Of a DNA stretch of 8,754 nt, positions 1-5,863 are shown one piece after another. This stretch comes from Oscillospiraceae bacterium (GTDB lineage Bacteria; Bacillota; Clostridia; Oscillospirales; Oscillospiraceae), in assembly GCA_029067025.1 (NCBI GenBank), contig JAIEFH010000304.1:1-8754 (forward strand), given 5' to 3'. Both the position numbers and the translations under genes were made by a program. The notes under the pieces were generated by a model. The model had not been told where the DNA came from and searched no databases. It was given only the letters and a program-made list of their open reading frames with translations. Every line of letters starts with the position of its first letter. The first letter of the stretch is position 1.

Positions 1-495
1 GGAAAGGCCGCACCGGCGGATGTTCTGCCGGCACACCCGCAGGGCGTCTTCCGACCACTCCGCCAGGATGACCCGGGTATTGGGACAGTTGTCCGCGATG
101 GCAAGGCCGATGCAGCCGCTTCCGGCGCACAAATCCAGCACCCGCGTCCCGTCCGGCAGATCCCGGACAAACAGGATCCCCCGCTCCACCAGCGTCTCGG
201 TGTCCGGCCGGGGAATGAGCACGTCCCGGCAGACGTCCAGAGTCAGGCCGTAGAACTCCCACTCGCCGATGAGGTAGGCCACCGGCTCCCCTTTCAGGCG
301 GCGCTCCAGCAGACCCCGGAAGCGGCGCTCCACCTCGTCGGAGGCATACAGCGGCAGATCCCGGAGGAATTCTCCCCGACTCTTGCCCGAGGCAAAGCAC
401 AGCAGCTCCTGGGCCTCCAACTGGGCCTGTTCCACCCCCATCCCTTTCAGGGCCTTCCGGGCGTCCAGATATAGGTCGTTATAGGTGGCGGGCAT
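1..495 (-). CDS. prmC: PrmC (HemK), peptide chain release factor N5-glutamine methyltransferase, 5' part only
   Basis: This cytosolic enzyme uses S-adenosylmethionine to methylate the glutamine of the GGQ motif in release factors RF1 and RF2, improving peptide release. The first 165 residues are visible; the gene runs off the left edge, so the catalytic NPPY motif lies outside the window. Seen here are the helical N-terminal release-factor-binding domain (about residues 1-80), the family signature IPRPDTETLVE at 94-104, and the SAM-binding motif I DLCAGSGCIGLA at 121-132. The ATG is preceded by AGGGGGTGAG, a strong ribosome site. It lies 68 bp after the DUF1385 gene on the same strand, with no clear terminator between, so the two are probably co-transcribed. 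In Firmicutes prfA usually follows or is close by; that is expected, not seen. Confidence 0.95.
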   Translation of the reverse strand, partial: MPATYNDLYLDARKALKGMGVEQAQLEAQELLCFASGKSRGEFLRDLPLYASDEVERRFRGLLERRLKGEPVAYLIGEWEFYGLTLDVCRDVLIPRPDTETLVERGILFVRDLPDGTRVLDLCAGSGCIGLAIADNCPNTRVILAEWSEDALRVCRQNIRRCGLS

Positions 496-563
496 GGGTT
501 CTCACCCCCTCTAGTCTAATGTTGTCACATTGTGGCTGCTCCCGGGCGCTCCGTACTTCTTGC

Positions 564-1529
564 TTACCACTTGTCCGCGCCCTTTTCCTCGGGCAGCACC
601 CGCTTCAGCGCCTCGATCCCCACCTCGATCATGGAATCGTCCGGCTCGAAGGTGGTGAAGTTCTGCATCCACATTCCAGGGCCCCGCAAGACTCTGCACA
701 CCGGGCCGTCGTGGCCGCCTACATAGCGGTTGAACTCGTAGGTCACCCCCACGATAATGGGCAGCATCAGCAGATGCAGCGCCATGCGTAAAAAGGTGTT
801 TTCAATCTCCAAGGGGGTAAACACCACAATGGATAGGAAAATGGACACCGTGATGACCACGAACAGGAAGCTGGTGCCACACCGGGGATGATGCCGGGGC
901 TGCTTGCGGACATTTTCCACCGTCAGCTCCAGGCCGTTTTCATAGCAGTAGATGGTCTTATGCTCCGCTCCATGGTACTCAAATACCCGGTGGATCTCCT
1001 TCATCTTGGAGCATAGGTACAGGTAGGTCATGAAGATGACCACCTTCAGCACACCTTCGATCACCGAGCGCACCCACAGCGGCATGGTCGTCCACGCCAG
1101 CCCGATCAGCCCCGTCAGGGCGGTGGGCAGCAGGATGAACAGCCCCACGGAAAAGGCGATGCCGATCACCGCCGCCAGGGTGATGATGATGCTCATGGCC
1201 TTTTTCTCCTCAAAATGGTCGCTGATCCATTTATCCAGGCCCGTCAGCTCTTCCTCCTCCATGCTGCCGTCGTCGGACAGCTCGGCAGAGCGCATCAGCG
1301 CCTTCATGCCGTGAACCATGGAGCCGCCGAAGATGAACAATCCCCGGATAAAGGGCAGCTTGGCCAGCCCCGACCGGGGCTTGGCGGCCTCCTCCTCAAT
1401 GGTCAGCCCGCCGTCCGGCCTGCGCACCACCATGGCCCGTTTCCCTGGACCCTGCATGAGGATGCCCTCAATCAGCGCCTGCCCGCCGCAGCTCGTCTTG
1501 AAGGGGGTATTTGTATCTCGTTTTGCCAT
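564..1529 (-). CDS. DUF1385 (YqhQ family) membrane protein
   Basis: A 321-residue protein of the DUF1385/YqhQ family (COG3872), conserved in Firmicutes and of unproven function. The family hallmarks are all present: GGQALIEGILMQGP at residues 15-28, EYHGAEHKT at 184-192, LTVEN at 202-206 and HPRCGTSF at 214-221. The conserved His, Glu and Cys residues have led to suggestions of a metal-dependent enzyme, which is not established. About four hydrophobic segments (roughly 112-145, 152-172, 219-240 and 247-265) indicate an integral membrane protein. The length is normal for the family. The ATG follows AAAGGAG with a 7-nt spacing. It is the first gene of a likely DUF1385-prmC(-prfA) operon with its own promoter. 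The pairing with prmC is a recurrent Firmicutes arrangement and hints at a link to translation or the ribosome, but nothing in the protein itself shows this. Confidence 0.92.
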   Translation of the reverse strand: MAKRDTNTPFKTSCGGQALIEGILMQGPGKRAMVVRRPDGGLTIEEEAAKPRSGLAKLPFIRGLFIFGGSMVHGMKALMRSAELSDDGSMEEEELTGLDKWISDHFEEKKAMSIIITLAAVIGIAFSVGLFILLPTALTGLIGLAWTTMPLWVRSVIEGVLKVVIFMTYLYLCSKMKEIHRVFEYHGAEHKTIYCYENGLELTVENVRKQPRHHPRCGTSFLFVVITVSIFLSIVVFTPLEIENTFLRMALHLLMLPIIVGVTYEFNRYVGGHDGPVCRVLRGPGMWMQNFTTFEPDDSMIEVGIEALKRVLPEEKGADKW

Positions 1530-1561
1530 GTCCTGTCTCCTTTGTCCCGCCGATTTTCCAC

Positions 1562-1590
1562 AGTATATCAGAAGCGGCGGAAAAACGCAA
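1562..1590 (-). promoter_or_regulatory. Sigma-A-like promoter for DUF1385-prmC
   Basis: On the minus strand, TTGCGT (1585-1590) and TATACT (1562-1567) are separated by exactly 17 bp. The -10 is preceded by TGA, giving an extended -10 (TGnTATACT). Transcription would start near 1555, leaving a leader of about 25 nt with the ribosome site. CCGCCG/CGGCGG repeats (1547-1552 and 1575-1580) flank the -10. The match is by eye only; the -35 is weak (3 of 6). Confidence 0.65.
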
Positions 1591-1626
1591 GGGTTTTTGA
1601 ACTTTTGTTCGATATTTGATCCAGCC

Positions 1627-3138
1627 CTACACGCTTTCTACTCCGATGGGCAGGCGGATGGTAACCACACATCCGCCGCCGGAGGCGTTGCCGATGTCCA
1701 GGCTGCCGTTGTGGCTGTTGATGATCTCGTCGCACACGGCCAGGCCGATGCCGGAGCCCCGGGCCTTGGATGAACCTTTATAGAACTTGTATTTGATGAA
1801 GGGCAGCTCGTCCTCCGGCACGCCGGGGCCGTGATCCCGGATGCGGATGACCACCTCGTCCTCCTCCCGGCCCACGGACACCTCCACCCGGCCTCCTGAG
1901 CCGCCGTGCTTGTCCGCGTTGTCCAGCAGGTTACAGAACACCTGCCGCAGCCGCTCCGGGTCGCCGCTGATGATGGGCAGCTCTTCCGTACTCTCGGTAT
2001 AGTCCAGCTCCAATCCCTTGCGGCGGAAGAACTCCCGGTAGGTGTACACCGCGTCCTCCAGCTCCGCCAGGATGTCGATGGGCTCCACTGACAAATTGAA
2101 CCGCCCTGTCTCCATCCGGGAGAACTCCAGCAGCTCCTCCACCATGCGGGTCAGCCGCTGGGCCTCGGACACGATGATGCCCATCCCCTTCTTCACGTCG
2201 GCGGCACCCCGGACCTCGCCGCTGTACAGCGTCTCCGCCCAGCCGTTGATGGCGGTGAGCGGCGTACGCAGCTCGTGGGAGACGGAGGAGATAAACTCCG
2301 ACTGGGTTCGCTCGGCCTGGTCGATCTTCATGGACATATCGTTGATGCTGTCCACCAGCTCGCCCATCTCATCGTCGGACCGCTTCTCCATCTGCACGCC
2401 GTAGCTGCCCGCGGCGATGCGCTTGGCGGTCTCCGTCACCCGGATCACCGGGTCCAGCACGGAGCGGATGAAATAGGAGGCGATGATCCCCATGACGATC
2501 AGGATAGACAGCCCGATGGCGGAGGTGACCGCCACAATGCGGATCATCTGATTCTGCACCTCCCGCAGGGAGGTGACCATCCGAACCACGCCGACCACCG
2601 TGCCGTTATAGATCACCGGGGCCGAGGCGGAGATCACGCTGTCGCCGGTGTCCGGGTCGATCCCCTCAAAGGTGCGCACCCGCTTGAGGCTGATGGCGGA
2701 GGTCGTATCGGGGCTGTTGACGCTGGCGCCGGAGATGCCTACCATGGAGGAGATTTTCACCCGCCCGTCGGCGTTGAGGATCTGCACCTCAATCACGGTC
2801 TTTTCCTCGAACTGATTGACAAACTGCCGCGCGGTGGCGAGATAGTTGGTCTCGGTATAGTTGCGGAACATCCCGGCGGCAGTCTGGGCCTTGCTCTCCA
2901 GCGTAGCCAGGATGGTGGAGGTATAATAGCTGTACATGGCGATGGAGAACGCGCTCACCGCAAAGGCCACTACCACCAGGGTGACGGCCAGAGTGTTCAT
3001 CAGCCAGCGGCGGCGCAGCCGCCCCCGGCGCCGTGTCTTAGCGGGAACTTCCGGCTGGAGCTCCTCCACTGGATCGCCCTCCCGCTTGGGCGTAATCGGC
3101 GGGCTTTTTTTCCGCTTCCGCCGATTTTCCGTATCCAT
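1627..3138 (-). CDS. Membrane sensor histidine kinase (HAMP, HisKA, HATPase_c)
   Basis: A 503-residue sensor kinase that should autophosphorylate and pass phosphate to the response regulator encoded just upstream. It has a basic, proline-rich cytoplasmic N-terminus (1-45), TM1 (about 46-72), an extracytoplasmic sensing region (about 73-198) that may be a Cache/PDC-type fold, TM2 (199-224), a HAMP linker (225-278), and a HisKA domain with the phospho-acceptor His288 in SVSHELRTPL. The ATPase domain shows the N box (NLLDNADKH, 403-411), G1 (DHGPG, 435-439), F box (FYKG, 452-455) and G2 (GSGIGLAV, 461-468), so it looks fully active. I chose the ATG at 3138, which has GAGGGGGG upstream, over an in-frame TTG at 3177 that abuts the regulator's stop codon and would add 13 residues. 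The spacing to the regulator is 39 bp, consistent with an operon. The stimulus cannot be read from sequence. Confidence 0.95.
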   Translation of the reverse strand: MDTENRRKRKKSPPITPKREGDPVEELQPEVPAKTRRRGRLRRRWLMNTLAVTLVVVAFAVSAFSIAMYSYYTSTILATLESKAQTAAGMFRNYTETNYLATARQFVNQFEEKTVIEVQILNADGRVKISSMVGISGASVNSPDTTSAISLKRVRTFEGIDPDTGDSVISASAPVIYNGTVVGVVRMVTSLREVQNQMIRIVAVTSAIGLSILIVMGIIASYFIRSVLDPVIRVTETAKRIAAGSYGVQMEKRSDDEMGELVDSINDMSMKIDQAERTQSEFISSVSHELRTPLTAINGWAETLYSGEVRGAADVKKGMGIIVSEAQRLTRMVEELLEFSRMETGRFNLSVEPIDILAELEDAVYTYREFFRRKGLELDYTESTEELPIISGDPERLRQVFCNLLDNADKHGGSGGRVEVSVGREEDEVVIRIRDHGPGVPEDELPFIKYKFYKGSSKARGSGIGLAVCDEIINSHNGSLDIGNASGGGCVVTIRLPIGVESV

Positions 3139-3177
3139 CCTTCCGTCCCCCCTCTGCTCAGCGTCCCGCAGGGTCAA

Positions 3178-3867
3178 TTACACTTCCCATTCGTACCCGT
3201 AGCCCCACACCGTACTGATGTGGGCGGGATTCTGGGGATCATCCTCTAGTTTGATGCGCAGGCGGCGGATATTCACGTCCACAATCTTCAGCTCGCCTAA
3301 ATACTCCTTGCCCCAGACGGCCTCCAAAATCTCCTCCCGGGCCAGGGCCTTCCCCGGGTTCTCCATAAACAGCTTCACAATGGAGTACTCCACCTGGGTG
3401 AGCTTGATCCGCTTGCCGTTCTTCTCCAGCGTGCGGTTGCGGGTATTGAGCAGGAAGGGGGGCTGGCTCAGCTCGTCCAGATCCTGCACGGGCACGCCCC
3501 CCGTCCGGCGGAACAGCGCGTCCACCCGGGCGGTGAGTTCCGCCGGGGAAAACGGCTTGGTCACATAGTCGTCCGCCCCGGTCATCAGGCCGCTGACCTT
3601 GTCCATCTCCTGGGTGCGGGCGGTGAGCATAATAATGCCCATCTGGGAATTGCCCGCCCGGATGCGGCGGCACACCTCGAAGCCATCCATCTCCCCGGGG
3701 AGCATGATGTCCAGCAGGGCCACCTGTATGTCGGGATTCTTCTGGATCTGGGCCAGCGCCTCCTCGCCGGTGCCGGCCTCAATGGTATCATAACCCGCCC
3801 GCTTCAGGTTGATGACCACAAAGCTGCGGATATTGGTCTCGTCCTCCAAAACCAGTACCTTGCGCAT
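3178..3867 (-). CDS. OmpR/PhoB-family response regulator
   Basis: A 229-residue DNA-binding response regulator, the partner of the adjacent kinase. The receiver domain (about 1-120) has the acidic pair E8/D9, the phospho-acceptor D53 (ALLDIMLPGEMDG), the switch residue T82 (MLTART) and K104 (VTKPF). The C-terminal winged helix (about 133-229) has the typical LTQVEYSIVKLFMENPG start, a recognition-helix region around VDVNIRRLRIKLE, and the closing STVWGYGYEW hairpin. The ATG at 3867 is preferred, with GGGGGAA about 9 nt upstream; a GTG at 3885 would add six residues but has no ribosome site. It sits 42 bp after the lipoprotein gene and before the kinase, all on one strand. The target genes are unknown; autoregulation of this operon is plausible but not shown. 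Confidence 0.95.
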   Translation of the reverse strand: MRKVLVLEDETNIRSFVVINLKRAGYDTIEAGTGEEALAQIQKNPDIQVALLDIMLPGEMDGFEVCRRIRAGNSQMGIIMLTARTQEMDKVSGLMTGADDYVTKPFSPAELTARVDALFRRTGGVPVQDLDELSQPPFLLNTRNRTLEKNGKRIKLTQVEYSIVKLFMENPGKALAREEILEAVWGKEYLGELKIVDVNIRRLRIKLEDDPQNPAHISTVWGYGYEWEV

Positions 3868-3909
3868 GATAAAACGTTCCCCCACTTTCTAAATTACATC
3901 GCTGCCATA

Positions 3910-5271
3910 TTATTTGTTTGCCGACCAATCCGCCAGAATGGGTTTAAACCGATTGGCCAGCTCCTCCTCATCCAAACCGCAGTCCCATACTGACTGATCC
4001 AGCGCGGCGCAGTAAATGGCGCTGCTGTCGCTATAGAGCACCACCCGGCCGGGCAGCTGGGAGCGGGTGCTTCGGTTGTTGCCGGTGAGACAGTAAATGG
4101 TGAGGAATTTTTCCGGCTCGCCTCCCTCGCGATCCGGCCAGTAGTAGAACACCACCGCCCGCTCGCCCCGGCCGCTGAGGCTGTCGTCCCGGGCCACGGT
4201 GATATTGTTGATGTCCCAGCCGTTGGGCAGGGTGAGGTACCAGCCGTCGGTAAAGGAATGATAGGTGATGCCGCTGGTCGCCCCCTTGCCGGAGGAGTCA
4301 AACTGCTGCCAATAGATGAGGTGCTGGGTGGAGGGGGCCTCCGGATCCACCGGGGTCAGCGACTGGGGCCTGGGAACCTCCAGCACACCGTCGCTGTTGA
4401 TGTCAAACGTGACCGCCGAGGTATTGTTCCAGCAGGTGGTAAGGCTCACACCGCTCTCCGTGTCCCGGGTGACGTTGACCAGCCCGTCGGGCTCCAGCGT
4501 GAGGATGTCGGTGAGCCAGCCGTTCTCCAGCTCCAGGGTGACATACACCCCAAGCTTCCCGTCGGACAGCAGCCCCGCCTCCGACGCCGTCACGTCTTTC
4601 AGGCCGTCCGACAGAGGGGCGGTGGACGCCAGCACCATCACGCCGTCCTGATAGTCATAGTATTCCGCCAGATTATATCCCTCGCCGGTGGTGTCCTGCT
4701 GGAATACCAGCAGCTCCCGGCTGCCGTCCTGATCCAGATCCACGGTGGTATACGCCTCGTTGTAGGTGGTGCTCATCAGCTCGTTGGCCCCCGTGCCGCT
4801 GAAGCTGTAGGCGGATAAAATGTGTACGCCGGCGCTGAGCTGCCAGCTGACGATCATCTCCCGGCTGCCGTCCCCGGTGAGATCCTCATAGGCCACAGAG
4901 TTGATGGTGGTGCCCTCTCCCGACAATACGTGGGCCTTGCGGTAGGTCTGATCCTCCCCCTGCTGGAACAGACACACCCGCATGGGCTTCTCATCGGCGG
5001 AGGTCACCCGGAGGAACACCGCCGCCGTCTCCTGTTCGCCGTCGCCATCCATGTCCAGCAGCTGGACGGTGGAGGTATTTTTGCCGTAGTTGATGGTGGC
5101 GTACTCCGCCCCCAGCTCGCTCATGGTGGCGTTGATTGTGTTCTGAAGATCCCGGTATTCCTGGGGCAGAACGGGCAGGGCATACAGGTCGTCCACCGGC
5201 TTGAACATACAGCCGCTCAAACTGAGCCCCATCACAGTGCCCAGCGCCGCCAGCAGAAAACGCCGCTTCAT
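3910..5271 (-). CDS. Lipoprotein with FG-GAP/VCBS-like calcium-loop repeats
   Basis: A 453-residue exported lipoprotein. The signal peptide MKRRFLLAALGTVMGLSLSG ends in the lipobox LSGC, with Cys21 the lipidated residue, so the protein should be anchored on the outer face of the membrane. Four DxDxDG-type loops are visible: DMDGDGEQE (73-81), DLTGDGSRE (130-138), DLDQDGSRE (178-186) and DINSDGVLE (290-298). Each is followed by a short hydrophobic strand, the pattern of FG-GAP/VCBS beta-propeller blades that bind calcium. No enzyme motif is seen. The ATG follows GGGAGGG with good spacing. As first gene of the unit that continues into the response regulator and kinase, it may act as an accessory sensor or as a target of the system; this is inference. 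The last 150 residues have no recognisable motif. Confidence 0.88.
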   Translation of the reverse strand: MKRRFLLAALGTVMGLSLSGCMFKPVDDLYALPVLPQEYRDLQNTINATMSELGAEYATINYGKNTSTVQLLDMDGDGEQETAAVFLRVTSADEKPMRVCLFQQGEDQTYRKAHVLSGEGTTINSVAYEDLTGDGSREMIVSWQLSAGVHILSAYSFSGTGANELMSTTYNEAYTTVDLDQDGSRELLVFQQDTTGEGYNLAEYYDYQDGVMVLASTAPLSDGLKDVTASEAGLLSDGKLGVYVTLELENGWLTDILTLEPDGLVNVTRDTESGVSLTTCWNNTSAVTFDINSDGVLEVPRPQSLTPVDPEAPSTQHLIYWQQFDSSGKGATSGITYHSFTDGWYLTLPNGWDINNITVARDDSLSGRGERAVVFYYWPDREGGEPEKFLTIYCLTGNNRSTRSQLPGRVVLYSDSSAIYCAALDQSVWDCGLDEEELANRFKPILADWSANK

Positions 5272-5320
5272 CGTTCTTCCCTCCCCTATGTATCATCATT
5301 GCGGTTCGCAGTTAGAGGAC

Positions 5321-5401
5321 ATTATGTCACAGGCGCAAAGCGCCGTTGTGACATATAATTGAAATCAAATATAATAGCCGCATCGCGGCTATTATATCAC
5401 A
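5321..5401. repeat. Double-hairpin intergenic repeat with three ATTATRTCACA-like copies
   Basis: Two inverted repeats lie 15 bp apart. The first (5325-5353) pairs TGTCACA with TGTGACA and GGCGC with GCGCC around an AAA loop. The second (5369-5397) is a perfect 13-bp stem, ATATAATAGCCGC against its complement, with loop ATC. The motif ATTATGTCACA (5321-5331) recurs as ATTATATCACA (5391-5401) and, inverted with a 2-bp insertion, at 5347-5359. Read on the minus strand, two copies resemble extended -10 promoters. It could be a small MITE/REP-like dispersed element or a local regulatory region; one copy in one window cannot decide. Confidence 0.6.
5391..5399 (-). promoter_or_regulatory. Candidate extended -10 for the lipoprotein-regulator-kinase operon
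   Basis: On the minus strand this reads TGATATAAT, a consensus -10 with a TGn extension. No good -35 is found 16-18 bp upstream. The -10 overlaps the arm of the second hairpin, and the leader to the lipoprotein ATG would be about 110 nt and would contain most of both hairpins. A second, weaker candidate, TGACATAAT, lies at 5321-5329. Assignment is tentative. Confidence 0.4.
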
Positions 5402-5460
5402 GATTTTCTTTCCTGCCTATGGATTTTTTGTGAATGAGAAAAATTTCTGGAAACGCCAAA

Positions 5461-5483
5461 GGGCGGCGCTGTACGCGCCGCCC
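5461..5483 (-). terminator. GC-rich hairpin after the XRE regulator gene
   Basis: GGGCGGCGC (5461-5469) pairs perfectly with GCGCCGCCC (5475-5483) across a 5-nt loop, 10 bp beyond the XRE stop codon. On the minus strand it is followed by TTTGGCGTTTCC, only partly U-rich, so termination strength is uncertain. If weak, the regulator transcript could run into the lipoprotein operon. Confidence 0.55.
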
Positions 5484-5493
5484 CTGCCGCTCT

Positions 5494-5724
5494 TCACTTC
5501 GTGCCGCCATCCCCCCGGGGATAGGGCTTTGGCTCGTCGGTGCGGCCCAACAGATAATCCATGCTGGTGTCCAGCGCTATTGCAATCCGTATGCACTGCT
5601 CAACAGACATATAGCGCCGCCCGCGTTCGATTTTGGAATATGCGCTTTGGTCAATGCCGGTGAGCATCTGCATTTGAGCCTGTGTATAGCCGCGTTCTTT
5701 ACGAAGATCCCTAATTCTTGACAT
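5494..5724 (-). CDS. Small XRE/Cro-family helix-turn-helix regulator
   Basis: A 76-residue single-domain DNA-binding protein. The HTH_XRE fold fills residues 3-60: RIRDLRKERGYTQAQMQMLTG (helices 1-2), IDQSAYSKIERGRR (recognition helix region, with the typical S-KIERG), then VEQCIRIAIALDTSMDYLLG. The tail of about 15 residues is hydrophilic. I chose the ATG at 5724 because GGGTGAT lies 5 nt upstream and the conserved domain begins at once; an upstream extension in the same frame has no support. The gene stands alone, flanked by terminator-like hairpins on both sides and by AT-rich spacer, and its codons are less GC-rich than its neighbours, which suggests later arrival. It has no partner toxin or phage gene beside it. 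It may regulate itself, or the lipoprotein operon downstream; neither is shown. Confidence 0.85.
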   Translation of the reverse strand: MSRIRDLRKERGYTQAQMQMLTGIDQSAYSKIERGRRYMSVEQCIRIAIALDTSMDYLLGRTDEPKPYPRGDGGTK

Positions 5725-5741
5725 AAATATCACCCAAGATA

Positions 5742-5770
5742 AATATATCAAAATTACCCTACTGTTTTTA
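5742..5770 (-). promoter_or_regulatory. Candidate promoter of the XRE regulator
   Basis: On the minus strand an extended -10, TGATATATT (hexamer TATATT at 5742-5747), lies about 18 bp upstream of the ATG. At a 17-bp spacing the -35 would be TAAAAA (5765-5770), a poor match that falls inside the inverted repeat at 5756-5774. The short leader leaves just enough room for the ribosome site, so the placement is only moderately convincing. Confidence 0.4.
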
Positions 5771-5774
5771 GGGT
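5756..5774. promoter_or_regulatory. Inverted repeat ACCCTA-N7-TAGGGT, candidate operator
   Basis: ACCCTA (5756-5761) and TAGGGT (5769-5774) form a perfect 6-bp inverted repeat with a 7-bp spacer. The centre-to-centre distance is 13 bp, and the repeat overlaps the putative -35 of the XRE gene. Small XRE proteins commonly repress their own promoters by binding such sites as dimers. The link is inference from position. Confidence 0.4.
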
Positions 5775-5813
5775 TGAATTGACCTATAACCGTAAATAGA
5801 GTAAGTGAACGAC

Positions 5814-5848
5814 AAAAGCACAAGGGGCATTGAGCCCCTTGTGCTTTT
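5814..5848. terminator. Bidirectional terminator after the Clp ATPase gene
   Basis: A perfect 15-bp inverted repeat: AAAAGCACAAGGGGC (5814-5828) pairs with GCCCCTTGTGCTTTT (5834-5848) around a 5-nt loop. The A-rich and T-rich ends give a U tract in either direction. It starts 15 bp beyond the Clp stop codon (minus strand), so its main role is probably ending that transcript, insulating the XRE gene from read-through. Confidence 0.9.
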
Positions 5849-5863
5849 TGTATCCACGGCCTG

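Noticed and set aside
1597..1625. A terminator between the kinase and DUF1385
   Set aside because: Only a 4-bp GAAC/GTTC stem is present with no U tract, so there is no convincing terminator.
2275..3249. A 324-codon open frame on the plus strand across the kinase gene
   Set aside because: It lies opposite the kinase coding sequence and has the His/Gly/Asp-rich composition typical of an antisense shadow.
5722..5823. An N-terminal extension of 33 residues on the XRE regulator
   Set aside because: It begins inside the terminator region with no ribosome site, and the HTH domain starts right after the ATG at 5724, which has a good one.
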